A stretch of DNA of 64,000 nucleotides from Streptomyces spiroverticillatus (GCA_014650415.1 BMUX01000023.1:1-64000); one strand, 5' to 3'. Positions 50,247-58,755 are shown, numbered from the stretch's first letter. The notes: generated by a model not told the origin, from the sequence alone. A program made the numbers and translations.

Positions 50247-51095
50247 TCAGAGACGGCAGGCGTGGATGGCCGTGGTGAGGATGGCGCGCGCGCCCAGCTC
50301 GTAGAGGTCGTCCATGATCCGCTGGGCCTCCTTGGCGGCGACCATGGAGCGGACCGCGACCCAGCCCTCGTGGTGGAGGGGGGAGACGGTCGGGGACTCC
50401 AGGCCGGGAGTGAGGGCCACGGCCTTCTCCAGGTGCTCGACCCGGCAGTCGTAGTCCATCATCACGTACGACCTGGCCACCAGGACGCCCTGGAGGCGGC
50501 GCAGGAACTGCTGGACCTTGGGGTCGTCGGTCTCGGCGCCGGTGCGGCGGATGACGACGGCCTCGGAGGTCATGATCGGCTCGCCGAAGACCTCCAGGCC
50601 CGCGTTGCGCAGCGAGGTGCCGGTCTCCACGACGTCCGCGATGACCTGGGCGACGCCCAGCTCGATGGCGGTCTCGACGGCGCCGTCCAGGTGGACGACG
50701 GACGCCTCGATGCCGCGCTCGGCGAGGAACTTGGCGACGATGCCCTCGTACGAGGTGGCGATCGTCTTGCCCGCCAGGTCCTCCAGGGAGGTGGCGGTGC
50801 CCGGCTTGGCGGCGAAGCGGAAGGTGGAGCGGGCGAAGCCGAGCGGGAGGATCGGCTCGGCGCCTGCGCCGGAGTCGATCAGGAGGTCCTCGCCGGTGAT
50901 GCCGATGTCGAGGCGGCCGGCCGAGACGTAGATCGCGATGTCCTTGGGGCGGAGGTAGAAGAACTCCACCTCGTTGGCCGGGTCGACGAGGACGAGCTCT
51001 TTGGATTCCTTGCGCTGCTGGTAGCCGGCCTCATGGAGCATCGCCGACGCAGGTCCGGAGAGGGAGCCCTTGTTCGGGATGGCGATGCGCAGCAT
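50247..51095 (-). CDS. hisG: ATP phosphoribosyltransferase (long form)
   Basis: 282-residue HisG, the first step of histidine synthesis (PRPP plus ATP to phosphoribosyl-ATP). It begins MLRIAIPNKGSLSGPA (nucleotide-binding). The PRPP-site loop region is VADVVETGTSLRNAGL (about residues 153-168), and the C-terminal about 75-residue ACT-like regulatory domain (LTPGLESPTVSPLHHEGWVAVRSMV, in part) gives feedback control by histidine. Length matches the long homohexameric form without HisZ. ATG 51095 has an AAAGGAAG site. It lies 53 bp after hisE in one operon. Confidence 0.95.
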   Translation of the reverse strand: MLRIAIPNKGSLSGPASAMLHEAGYQQRKESKELVLVDPANEVEFFYLRPKDIAIYVSAGRLDIGITGEDLLIDSGAGAEPILPLGFARSTFRFAAKPGTATSLEDLAGKTIATSYEGIVAKFLAERGIEASVVHLDGAVETAIELGVAQVIADVVETGTSLRNAGLEVFGEPIMTSEAVVIRRTGAETDDPKVQQFLRRLQGVLVARSYVMMDYDCRVEHLEKAVALTPGLESPTVSPLHHEGWVAVRSMVAAKEAQRIMDDLYELGARAILTTAIHACRL

Positions 51096-51148
51096 GAGGT
51101 CAGCTTCCTTTGATGCGAAGGGAAAAGCGGGTGGAGTGAGGGGCGTGC

Positions 51149-51421
51149 TCAGAGGTGGGCGTAGACGTCGTCGAGCGAGATCCCGCGCGCGACCATCATC
51201 ACCTGGACGTGGTACAGCAGCTGCGAGATCTCCTCGGCGGCGGCTTCCTTGCCCTCGTACTCGGCGGCCATCCAGACTTCGGCGGCCTCCTCGACGACCT
51301 TCTTGCCGATGGCATGCACGCCCTTGTCCACCAGCTCGGCGGTGCGGGAGGTGGTGGGGTCGCCGTTGGCGGCCTTCTGCTGGAGCTCGGTGAAGAGCTC
51401 TTCGAAAGTCTTGTTGGCCAT
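51149..51421 (-). CDS. hisE: Phosphoribosyl-ATP pyrophosphatase
   Basis: 90-residue HisE, which hydrolyses phosphoribosyl-ATP to phosphoribosyl-AMP. It is a compact all-alpha MazG-like protein: FEELFTELQQKAANGDPTTSRTAELVD (in part), and the metal-binding helix GKKVVEEAAEVWMAAEYEGKEAAAEEISQLLYH (in part) with the E-x-x-E and E-x-x-D/Q pattern. ATG 51421 and length fit the family. It follows ribH by 56 bp in the operon. Confidence 0.93.
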   Translation of the reverse strand: MANKTFEELFTELQQKAANGDPTTSRTAELVDKGVHAIGKKVVEEAAEVWMAAEYEGKEAAAEEISQLLYHVQVMMVARGISLDDVYAHL

Positions 51422-51453
51422 GATGGTCCTTAGAGTACGGGGTCCCCCTACGG

Positions 51454-51489
51454 CACTCAGCGCCAGGGGGCGGCCACTCAGCGCCAGGG
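51454..51489. repeat. 15-bp duplication at the ribH stop
   Basis: CACTCAGCGCCAGGG occurs at 51454-51468 and 51475-51489, period 21 bp. The second copy includes the ribH stop codon (plus-strand TCA, 51478-51480). It is similar in position to the duplications at the glpF and HEAT gene stops. Confidence 0.8.
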
Positions 51490-51963
51490 TTCGGCGACCG
51501 TGCGCAGCGTGGTGGCGGTGGCGACGGCGGCGGTGACGGCCTCGTGGCCCTTGTCCTCGGTCGAGCCGAGGAGTCCGGCGCGGTCGAGGGCCTGCTCCTC
51601 GGTGTCGCAGGTCAGCACGCCGAAGCCGACGGGGACGCCGGTGTCGACGGAGACCTGGGTGAGGCCGTTGGTGACGCCCTGGCACACGTACTCGAAGTGG
51701 GGAGTGCCGCCGCGGATGACGACCCCGAGGGCCACGATCGCGTCGTAGCCGCGGCCCGCGAGGACCTTGGCGACGACGGGGAGCTCGAAGCTGCCGGGGA
51801 CGCGCAGCAGGGTGGGCTCGTCGATGCCCAGCTCGTGCAGGGCGCGCAGGGCGCCGTCGACGAGGCCGTCCATGATCTTCTCGTGCCACTGGGCCGCGAT
51901 GACTGCCACCCGCAGGTCGTTGCAGTTCTTGACGCTCAGTTCGGGTGCACCCTTGCCGCTCAC
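51478..51963 (-). CDS. ribH: 6,7-dimethyl-8-ribityllumazine synthase
   Basis: 161-residue RibH that condenses 5-amino-6-ribitylaminouracil with dihydroxybutanone phosphate. Family segments: VAVIAAQWHEKIMDGLVDGAL (in part, about residues 19-39), VPGSFELPVVAKVLA (about 56-70), DAIVALGVVIRGGTPHFEYV (about 74-93, the His as catalytic residue), and GVLTCDTEEQALDRAG. GTG 51963 has a GAGGAAGAGAG site. It lies 35 bp after ribAB; a 10-base G run (plus strand) occupies the gap. Confidence 0.95.
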   Translation of the reverse strand: MSGKGAPELSVKNCNDLRVAVIAAQWHEKIMDGLVDGALRALHELGIDEPTLLRVPGSFELPVVAKVLAGRGYDAIVALGVVIRGGTPHFEYVCQGVTNGLTQVSVDTGVPVGFGVLTCDTEEQALDRAGLLGSTEDKGHEAVTAAVATATTLRTVAEPWR

Positions 51964-51998
51964 GCTGTTCTCTCTTCCTCGATGTTTCGGGGGGGGGG

Positions 51999-53333
51999 TT
52001 ACTGGTTGCCGCAGGTGGGGGCGGCTGCGCCGTCCAGCCAGGGCAGGTCGTGGCCCATGCGGTCCCGCTTGGTGCGCAGGTAGCGCAGGTTGTGCTCGCC
52101 GGCGGTGACGGGCATGGCCTCGCGCGCGGAGACGGTGAGTCCGTTTCGTACCAGCGCGGTGATCTTGTCCGGGTTGTTCGTCATCAAACGCAGGCTGCGG
52201 ACGCCGAGGTCGGTGAGGATCTGGGCGCCGGCGGCGTAGTCGCGGGCGTCGGCGGGGAGGCCGAGTTCGAGGTTGGCGTCGAGGGTGTCGACGCCGCGCT
52301 CCTGGAGTTCGTACGCACGCAGCTTGGACAGGAGTCCGATGCCGCGGCCCTCGTGGCCGCGCAGGTAGACGACGACGCCCCGGCCCGCTTCGGTGACCTT
52401 GCGGAGCGAGGCGTCGAGCTGGGGGCCGCAGTCGCAGCGCAGGGAGTGGAAGATGTCGCCGGTCAGGCACTCGGAGTGCAGGCGGACCAGGACGTCCTCG
52501 CCGTCGCCGATGTCGCCGTGGACGAGGGCGACGTGCTCGACGCCGTCGGGGGCGCGGTAGCCGTAGGCGGTGAACTCGCCGAAGGAGGTGGGGAGGTGGA
52601 CCGCCGCCTCGCGCAGGACGGCGGGGGGCTGCTTCACCACGGGGGCGGGCGTCTCGGTGGTACGGCGGTAGGCGATCAGGTCCTCGATGGAGATGATCGT
52701 CAGGCCGTGCTTGCGGGCGAAGGGGATGAGCTCCGGGAGGCGGAGCATGACGCCGTTCTCGTCGGCGATCTCCACGATGGCCCCGGCGGGGCGCAGTCCC
52801 GCGAGGCGGGCCAGGTCGACGGCGGCCTCGGTGTGGCCGTTGCGTACCAGGACTCCGCCGGCGCGGGCGCGCAGCGGGAAGATGTGGCCGGGCCGGACGA
52901 AGTCGCCCGCGTGGCTCTCGCCGGAGGCCAGCATCCGCAGGGTGGTGGCGCGGTCGGCGGCGGAGATGCCGGTGGTCACGCCGTGCTCGGCGGAGGCGTC
53001 GACGGAGACGGTGAAGGCGGTGCGCATGGACTCGGTGTTGTGCTCGACCATCTGCGGCAGCGCGAGGCGCTCCAGCTCCGGGCCCTCCATGGGGGCGCAG
53101 ATCAGGCCGCGGCACTCGCTCATCATGAACGCGACGATCTCGGGCGTGATGAGTTCGGCGGCGACGATCAGGTCGCCCTCGTTCTCGCGGTCCTCGTCGT
53201 CGACGACCACGATCGGGCGGCCGTTCGCGATGTCGCGGATCGCCTGCTCGACGGGGTCGAGGGCGAAGTCTTCGTGGAGGTCCATGGGTGCCTCCCGGCT
53301 GTCGTACGGGGCGGGGGTCAGGGCGGTGGTCAT
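51999..53333 (-). CDS. ribAB: Bifunctional DHBP synthase / GTP cyclohydrolase II
   Basis: 444-residue bifunctional enzyme. The N-terminal RibB domain (about residues 20-225) makes 3,4-dihydroxybutanone 4-phosphate: VVVDDEDRENEGDLI, FVRPGHIFPL and RNGHTEAAVDLARLA are visible. The C-terminal RibA domain converts GTP to the pyrimidine precursor: the zinc-binding CLTGDIFHSLRCDCGPQ (Cys-x10-Cys-x-Cys), YLRGHEGRGIGL and the basic RLMTNNPDKI. The start is chosen as ATG 53333, overlapping the ribM stop (ATGA) with GGAAGGAG upstream; ATG 53284, which has its own GGGAGG, is a good alternative. Confidence 0.93.
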   Translation of the reverse strand: MTTALTPAPYDSREAPMDLHEDFALDPVEQAIRDIANGRPIVVVDDEDRENEGDLIVAAELITPEIVAFMMSECRGLICAPMEGPELERLALPQMVEHNTESMRTAFTVSVDASAEHGVTTGISAADRATTLRMLASGESHAGDFVRPGHIFPLRARAGGVLVRNGHTEAAVDLARLAGLRPAGAIVEIADENGVMLRLPELIPFARKHGLTIISIEDLIAYRRTTETPAPVVKQPPAVLREAAVHLPTSFGEFTAYGYRAPDGVEHVALVHGDIGDGEDVLVRLHSECLTGDIFHSLRCDCGPQLDASLRKVTEAGRGVVVYLRGHEGRGIGLLSKLRAYELQERGVDTLDANLELGLPADARDYAAGAQILTDLGVRSLRLMTNNPDKITALVRNGLTVSAREAMPVTAGEHNLRYLRTKRDRMGHDLPWLDGAAAPTCGNQ

Positions 53334-53983
53334 GCCGTGGCTCCTTCCAGTGCGGGCGCGGCGGCGGCGCGGGAGCGCAGCCACCAGTCCCGCATCCCCC
53401 ACAGGACGAGGGCGAGGTAGATGACGTAGACGAAACCGGAGAAGGCGAGGCCGCTGGAGAAGGCGAGCGGGACACCGACCAGGTCGACCAGCAGCCAGGC
53501 GAACCAGAACTCGACCAGACCGCGGGCCTGCGCCACCATCGCGGCGAGGGTGCCGACGAAGATGTACGCGTCCGCCCACGGGCTCCAGGACAGCGACGGG
53601 TAGAGGGTGAAGATCCCGCCGACGGCGAGGGTGCCGAGCGCCGCGCCGCCGAGCAGCATCCCGCGCTCGCGCCAGGTGGCGAAGCGGACGGCGATGGTGC
53701 CGTCCTGGGCCTGCTGCTTGCCGCGCTGCCACTGCCGCCAGCCCCACAGGGCGACGCCGATGACCAGCAGCTGCTTGCCGACACCGCCGCTGAGGTGCAC
53801 GGAGGCGTACGCGGCGACCAGGATGACGCCGGAGAGGAACTGGGCGGGCCAGGTCCATATGGAGCGCCGCCAGCCGAGGGCCAGGGCGAGCAGGCCGATG
53901 CTGTTGCCGATCATGTCGGACCACAGGATGTGCTGGCCGAAGGCCGTGAAGGCTTCGGAGTTGAGCCAGGACAGGGCGCTCAC
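53330..53983 (-). CDS. ribM: RibM-type (PnuC family) riboflavin transporter
   Basis: 217-residue PnuC-family membrane transporter with about seven TM helices. Family motifs: NSIGLLALALGWRRSIWTWPAQF (in part, about residues 27-49) and WADAYIFVGTLAAMVAQARGLVEFWFAWLLVD (in part, about 137-168). PnuC proteins usually take up nicotinamide riboside, but copies inside FMN-riboswitch rib operons of actinobacteria (RibM) import riboflavin, which the context favours. Its GTG start overlaps the ribE stop (GTGA) and its stop overlaps ribAB (ATGA). Confidence 0.88.
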   Translation of the reverse strand: MSALSWLNSEAFTAFGQHILWSDMIGNSIGLLALALGWRRSIWTWPAQFLSGVILVAAYASVHLSGGVGKQLLVIGVALWGWRQWQRGKQQAQDGTIAVRFATWRERGMLLGGAALGTLAVGGIFTLYPSLSWSPWADAYIFVGTLAAMVAQARGLVEFWFAWLLVDLVGVPLAFSSGLAFSGFVYVIYLALVLWGMRDWWLRSRAAAAPALEGATA

Positions 53984-54600
53984 TTCACGGTCTCCTTGGA
54001 TGCGGAATCGGTACGACTGCCGAGCAGGCGCTCGACGTACTTGGCCAGGACGTCCACTTCGAGGTTGACCGGGTCCCCGGCCTGCTTGATGCCGAGCGTG
54101 GTCAGCGCGAGGGTGGTGGGGATGAGGCTGATGGTGAAGTAGTCGTCGCCCGCGTCGACCACGGTGAGGCTGACGCCGTCGACCGTGATGGAGCCCTTCT
54201 CGACGACGTACCGGGAGAGGCCGTCCGGGAGGGCGACCTTGACGAGCTCCCAGTGCTCGGAGGGCTTGCGGTCGACGATGGTGCCGGTGCCGTCGACGTG
54301 GCCCTGGACGAGGTGGCCGCCGAGGCGTCCGCCGAGCGCCATGGGGCGTTCCAGGTTGACCCGGGAGCCGACGGCGAGGGCGCCGAGGCTGGAGCGGTTC
54401 AGGGTCTCGGCCATGACGTCGGCGGTGAATTCGCCGTCGGCGGTGTCGACGACGGTGAGGCAGACGCCGTTGACGGCGATCGAGTCGCCGTGCTTGGCGT
54501 CCTCGGTGACGAGGGGTCCGCGCAGGCGGAAGCGGGAGGAGTCGCCGAGGTTCTCGACGGCGGTGACCTCACCCAGTTCTTCGACGATTCCGGTGAACAC
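53980..54600 (-). CDS. ribE: Riboflavin synthase alpha chain
   Basis: 206-residue riboflavin synthase that dismutates two lumazines to riboflavin. It starts with the invariant MFTGIVEELG and has two lumazine-binding repeats, each with its NGVCLTV / DGVSLTV motif (about residues 44-50 and 141-147) and the GGHLVQGHVDGTG loop (about 93-105). A GTG start at 54600 lies 2 bp after the ribD stop. It is the second gene of the rib operon. Confidence 0.95.
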   Translation of the reverse strand: MFTGIVEELGEVTAVENLGDSSRFRLRGPLVTEDAKHGDSIAVNGVCLTVVDTADGEFTADVMAETLNRSSLGALAVGSRVNLERPMALGGRLGGHLVQGHVDGTGTIVDRKPSEHWELVKVALPDGLSRYVVEKGSITVDGVSLTVVDAGDDYFTISLIPTTLALTTLGIKQAGDPVNLEVDVLAKYVERLLGSRTDSASKETVK

Positions 54601-54602
54601 GC

Positions 54603-55712
54603 TCAGCGCTCCTTAGAGGCAGTGGGGACGGCGGTGATGCGGAGGTCGGGGCCGATGCGGACCGTCTCGGTCACATCGAGGCGCAACGCGTCCGCGATCG
54701 TGGTGATTCCTGCGTCGGCGAGGGCTGCGGGGCCCGCGCCGAGGAGTACGGGGGCGAGGTAGCCGACGACCTTGTCGACGGCCCCGGCGGCGACGAACGC
54801 GCCCGCGAGGGTGGGCCCGCCTTCGAGCAGCACGGACCGGACGCCCCGGTCGTACAACTCGCCGAGCAGGGCGTTCACGTCGAGTCCGGTGACCGCGCGG
54901 GGCAGCCTGAGTACGCCCGGAAGGTCGGTCTTGGCGTCCTCGGCGACCGCGATCAGGGTGGGCGCGGCGTCGTCCAGGACTCGGGCACCGGCTTCGATCG
55001 TGGCGTTGGTGTCGAGTACGACGCGCAGCGGCTGGACCGCGCCGACGATGCCGCGCACGGCCAGGTGCGGGTCGTCGGCGCGCAGGGTGCCGGAGCCGAC
55101 CACGACCGCGTCGGCCTCGGCGCGCAGCCGGTGCACGTCGGCGCGGGAGTCGGCGGAGGAGATCCAGCGGCTGGTGCCGTCGGCGGCGGCGATACGCCCG
55201 TCGAGGGTGGCGGCGTACTTCAACAGGACGTACGGACGGTGCAGTCGTACGGAGGTGAGCCAGGCGGCGTTCCCGGCGGCGGCCTCGGCTTCGAGGAGCC
55301 CCTGGGTGACCTCGATCCCGGCGGCGCGCAGAGTGTCCGCTCCCCCGGTGGCCTGCGGGTTCGGGTCACCGACGGCGTAGTGGACGCGGGCGATTCCGGC
55401 GTCGATGAGGGCCTGTGCGCAGGGGCCGGTGCGGCCGGTGTGGTTGCAGGGCTCCAGGGTGACGTACGCGGTGCCGCCGCGGGCCTTGTCCCCGGCGTCG
55501 CGCAGGGCGTGGACCTCGGCGTGGGGGCCGCCGGCGCGCTGGTGGAAGCCCTCGCCGACGACGGTGCCCGAGGCGTCGGTGATGACACATCCGACGACCG
55601 GGTTGGGGCTGGTGGCGCCGAGCGCGCGGGCGGCGAGCGCGATCGCTCGGCGCATGGCGTTCTCGTCGGCCTGGTCGCTTCGACCGGGCTGCTCGGCTGC
55701 GGCGGTTGCCAC
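54603..55712 (-). CDS. ribD: Bifunctional riboflavin deaminase/reductase
   Basis: 369-residue RibD catalysing the deaminase and reductase steps after GTP cyclohydrolase II. The deaminase zinc site is HAEVHAL (about residues 56-62) and PCNHTGRTGPC (about 81-91). The C-terminal reductase domain (about 155-369) shows LLKYAATLDGRIA, SRWISS, and LLEGGPTLAGAFV. GTG 55712 has a strong CAGGAGGAC site; a longer frame upstream runs through the riboswitch leader. It is first in the operon and directly under the FMN riboswitch. Confidence 0.94.
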   Translation of the reverse strand: MATAAAEQPGRSDQADENAMRRAIALAARALGATSPNPVVGCVITDASGTVVGEGFHQRAGGPHAEVHALRDAGDKARGGTAYVTLEPCNHTGRTGPCAQALIDAGIARVHYAVGDPNPQATGGADTLRAAGIEVTQGLLEAEAAAGNAAWLTSVRLHRPYVLLKYAATLDGRIAAADGTSRWISSADSRADVHRLRAEADAVVVGSGTLRADDPHLAVRGIVGAVQPLRVVLDTNATIEAGARVLDDAAPTLIAVAEDAKTDLPGVLRLPRAVTGLDVNALLGELYDRGVRSVLLEGGPTLAGAFVAAGAVDKVVGYLAPVLLGAGPAALADAGITTIADALRLDVTETVRIGPDLRITAVPTASKER

Positions 55713-55749
55713 CGGGTCCTCCTGCCTCTTCGGGCACGGACTCCGGGGC

Positions 55750-55765
55750 CTGTCGATGTCGACAG
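55750..55765. promoter_or_regulatory. Palindrome in the ribD leader
   Basis: CTGTCGA-TG-TCGACAG (55750-55765) lies between the FMN aptamer and the ribD start. It could be part of the expression platform (alternative hairpin) or a separate operator. Confidence 0.35.
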
Positions 55766-55899
55766 AGAAAACGGGTGCGTCACGGGGGTACGACAACGGC
55801 CACGCCGAGCCGGGAAAGAGAGCTGTGCCCGGGAAAATCCGGGTACGAGCCCGCCGACGGCGGCGTACCGAAAAAGCCTGTGACGGCCCGCCGCGCACT

Positions 55900-56020
55900 G
55901 CCTCCCATCCGGACTTTCACCGTCGGTCCAGGAATTACACCTGGTCAACCGGTCACTGGAGGTGACCGGGTCGCGGACTATAACCGCCGGTTCGGAATTA
56001 CACCGACCCCGGAGTGCGCT
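55900..56020 (-). promoter_or_regulatory. FMN riboswitch (RFN element)
   Basis: On the minus strand this reads as a complete RFN aptamer: the 3' conserved strings GACGGTGAAAGTCCGGATGG (plus-strand complement 55905-55927), the central AACCGGCGGTTATAGTCCGC and CGACCCGGTCA, and the 5' GGTGTAATTCC. It lies about 190 nt upstream of the ribD start. FMN binding is expected to reduce expression of the whole rib-his operon, by premature termination or by sequestering the ribD ribosome-binding site. Confidence 0.95.
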
Positions 56021-56078
56021 GCTGCTGGTACAGGGCCAGTGTGCCACGACTGATCGGTGGCTATACCAGGGATTGCCT

Positions 56079-56140
56079 GTGGGCTGACTCACAGCCGTGT
56101 GGGCGGGGTCACATCCCGGTACCGGTGTGGGCCGGGTCAC
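56079..56140 (+). repeat. Direct repeats upstream of the chitinase promoter
   Basis: GTGTGGGCGGGGTCAC (56097-56112) and GTGTGGGCCGGGTCAC (56125-56140) are 15 of 16 identical, 28 bp apart. A degenerate copy GTGGGCTGACTCAC lies at about 56079-56092. They are upstream of the chitinase -35 and may bind an activator. Confidence 0.6.
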
Positions 56141-56147
56141 CTTTAAC

Positions 56148-56189
56148 TGGTCCAGACCTATTGACGGCTTGGTCTAGTCCTTTTAACGT
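56148..56189 (+). promoter_or_regulatory. Chitinase promoter with DasR-type direct repeats
   Basis: TGGTCCAGACCT (56148-56159) and TTGGTCTAGTCC (56169-56180) are the classical Streptomyces chitinase 12-bp direct repeats and match the DasR (GntR) operator core TGGTCTAGACCA. They overlap a promoter with TTGACG (56161-56166) and TAACGT (56184-56189) at 17-bp spacing. DasR repression relieved by N-acetylglucosamine-derived phosphates is expected. Confidence 0.85.
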
Positions 56190-56303
56190 CTGCGTCACCT
56201 CCCAGGAGACAGCCCGCCGGTGTGCGCACACCCCGGGCACGCACCACGGACCATCCCCCGTACCGTCGCCGTGTGACGCTGAGCCTCCCCAGGAGGACCT
56301 GAC

Positions 56304-58670
56304 GTGCTGTCCCCCACAAGACCCGCCGCTTCCCGAGGCCGGGCTTCCCTGCTCGCCGCCACAACCGCGGCCACCGCTCTCGCCGCGCTTCTCGTCGGCA
56401 CCCTCTCCGCCACCGCCGCCCCGGCGGACCCTTCCCCCGCCGCCGTGGACAACGAGTCCTGTCGCCCCGACGGGCTCTACAAGACGCCGGGCGTGGACGT
56501 CCCGTACTGCTCGGTGTACGACACCGAGGGCCGCGAGAAGATGGGCGCCGACCACCAGCGCCGGATCATCGGCTACTTCACCGGCTGGCGCACCGGCAAG
56601 GACGGTCTGCCCTCCTACCTGGCGTCCGACATCCCCTGGGACAAGGTCACCCACCTCAACTACGCCTTCGCGCACATCGGCGGCGACAACAAGATCTCGG
56701 TCGGCGCGGACGGCGAGAAGAACGCCGCCACCGGCATGACCTGGCCGGGCGTGGCGGGCGCGGAGATGGACCCGGCGCTCCCCTACAAGGGCCACTTCAA
56801 CCTGCTGAACAAGTTCAAGAAGCAGCACCCGAACGTCAAGACGCTCGTCTCCGTGGGCGGTTGGGCCGAGACCGGCGGCTACTTCGGCGACGACGGCAAG
56901 CGCGTCAACTCCGGCGGCTTCTACTCCATGGCCACCAACGCCGACGGCTCGGTCAACCAGGCGGGCATCGATACCTTCGCCGCCTCGACGGTCGACTTCA
57001 TCAAGAAGTACGGCTTCAACGGCGTCGACATCGACTACGAGTACCCGACCACCATGAAGGACGCGGGCAACCCGCTCGACTGGTCCCTCTCCAACGCCCG
57101 CCGCGCCGGACTGGTCAAGGGCTACGCCGCCTTGATGAAGTCCCTGCGCGAGAAGCTGGACCGGGCCGGCGCCGCCGACGGCAAGCACTACCTGCTCACC
57201 GTCGCCGCCCCCTCCTCCGGCTATCTGCTGCGCGGCATGGAGACCTTCCAGGTCCAGAAGTACCTGGACTACGTCAACATCATGTCGTACGACCTGCACG
57301 GCGCCTGGAACGAGCACGTCGGCCCGAACGCCGCGCTCTTCGACAACGGCAAGGACGGCGAGCTGGCCGCCGCCAACGTCTACGGCAGCGCGCAGTACGG
57401 CGGCATCGGCTACCTGAACACGGACTGGGCGTACCACTACTTCCGCGGCTCGATGCCGTCGGGGCGCATCAACGTGGGCCTGCCGTACTACACACGCGGC
57501 CACAAGAACGTGCAGGGCGGCACCGACGGCCTGTGGGGCAAGGCGTCCGCGACCACCTGCCCGGCCGGTTCCGGTCTGACCAAGTGCGGTGACGGCGCGG
57601 TCGGCATCGACAACCTGTGGCACGACAAGGACGACAACGGCAAGGAGTCCCCGGCGGGCTCCAACCCGATGTGGCACGCGAAGAACCTGGAGAAGGGGAT
57701 CGTCGGCGACTACGTGGGCAAGTATGGCTTCCCGGCCGGTACCAAGCTGACCGGCACCTACGTCCGCAAGTACGACTCCTCGCTGGTCGCGCCGTGGCTG
57801 TGGAACGCCGAGAAGAAGGTCTTCCTGTCGACCGAGGACGACCAGTCCATCGGCGCCAAGGCCGACTACGTGGTCGACCGGGGCATCGGCGGCACGATGA
57901 TCTGGGAGCTGGCGGGCGACTACGGCTGGAACGCGGCCAAGGGCCAGTACGAGACCGGGTCCACGCTGACCTCGCTGATGTACGACAAGTTCAAGGCGGC
58001 CAAGCCCTACGGCGCGGCGGTCTCGAACAAGGCGCTGCCGAAGAAGGCCGTGAACATCGGCGTGGAGTTCGGCGACTTCAAGCTGGGCGACTCCAACTAC
58101 CCGATCACCCCGAAGCTGAAGATCACCAACAACACGAAGACGGCGCTGCCGGGCGGCACGGAGTTCCAGTTCGACTACTCGACGGCGGCTCCCAACAACG
58201 CGTCCGACCAGTCGGGCTTCGGTACGAAGGTGATCAGCAGCGACCACACCGGCAGCAACGTCGGCGGTCTGAAGGGCGACTTCCACCGGGCCTCGCTGAA
58301 GCTCCCGGCCTGGCAGTCGCTGGCCCCCGGCGCGTCGGTGGACCTGTCCTTCAACTACTACCTGCCGGTCTCCACGCCGTGGAACTGGACGGTGAACATC
58401 GGCGGTACGTCCTACGCGCTCGCCGGTGACCTGGCGCGCGGCACGGAGACGGTCGAGCCCGGCACGGGCCCCGGCCCGGACCCGACGCCGACCCCCACGC
58501 CGACCCCGGGTGCGTGCACGGCTCCGGCCTACGCGGCGGCCACCGCCTACAGCGGCGGGGCGACCGTCTCGCACAAGGGGCACCAGTGGAAGGCCAAGTG
58601 GTGGACGCAGGGCGCCGAGCCCGGCACCACCGGCGAATGGGGCGTGTGGCAGGACCTGGGCGCCTGCTGA
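56304..58670 (+). CDS. Secreted GH18 chitinase with C-terminal chitin-binding module
   Basis: 788-residue extracellular endochitinase. Signal peptide about 1-39 (basic start, hydrophobic core, ATAAPA). A GH18 TIM barrel (about 85-560) has the catalytic DxxDxDxE as FNGVDIDYEYP (about 234-244), the SVGGW strand (about 188-192), MSYDLHG and the Trp-containing MIWELAGDYG. Then come an immunoglobulin-like/CBM-like domain (about 585-710), a Pro/Thr linker (DPTPTPTPTPG) and a short CBM5/12-type domain with WWTQGAEPG at the C-terminus. The long GH18 resembles the ChiC/ChiE-type group of Streptomyces. GTG 56304 has an AGGAGGAC site. Confidence 0.92.
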   Translation: MLSPTRPAASRGRASLLAATTAATALAALLVGTLSATAAPADPSPAAVDNESCRPDGLYKTPGVDVPYCSVYDTEGREKMGADHQRRIIGYFTGWRTGKDGLPSYLASDIPWDKVTHLNYAFAHIGGDNKISVGADGEKNAATGMTWPGVAGAEMDPALPYKGHFNLLNKFKKQHPNVKTLVSVGGWAETGGYFGDDGKRVNSGGFYSMATNADGSVNQAGIDTFAASTVDFIKKYGFNGVDIDYEYPTTMKDAGNPLDWSLSNARRAGLVKGYAALMKSLREKLDRAGAADGKHYLLTVAAPSSGYLLRGMETFQVQKYLDYVNIMSYDLHGAWNEHVGPNAALFDNGKDGELAAANVYGSAQYGGIGYLNTDWAYHYFRGSMPSGRINVGLPYYTRGHKNVQGGTDGLWGKASATTCPAGSGLTKCGDGAVGIDNLWHDKDDNGKESPAGSNPMWHAKNLEKGIVGDYVGKYGFPAGTKLTGTYVRKYDSSLVAPWLWNAEKKVFLSTEDDQSIGAKADYVVDRGIGGTMIWELAGDYGWNAAKGQYETGSTLTSLMYDKFKAAKPYGAAVSNKALPKKAVNIGVEFGDFKLGDSNYPITPKLKITNNTKTALPGGTEFQFDYSTAAPNNASDQSGFGTKVISSDHTGSNVGGLKGDFHRASLKLPAWQSLAPGASVDLSFNYYLPVSTPWNWTVNIGGTSYALAGDLARGTETVEPGTGPGPDPTPTPTPTPGACTAPAYAAATAYSGGATVSHKGHQWKAKWWTQGAEPGTTGEWGVWQDLGAC

Positions 58671-58707
58671 GGCCCTGAGGTCCTGCGCACCGGACCGCGC
58701 CCCCACC

Positions 58708-58749
58708 CTTCGCCCCGGCTTCCTCCCCTCCTGGGGAGCCGGGGCGAAG
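58708..58749. terminator. Terminator between convergent chitinase and ROK genes
   Basis: CTTCGCCCCGGCT (58708-58720) pairs perfectly with AGCCGGGGCGAAG (58737-58749) around a 16-nt loop. It lies 38 bp after the chitinase stop and just before the ROK stop. Confidence 0.75.
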
Positions 58750-58755
58750 TGCTGC

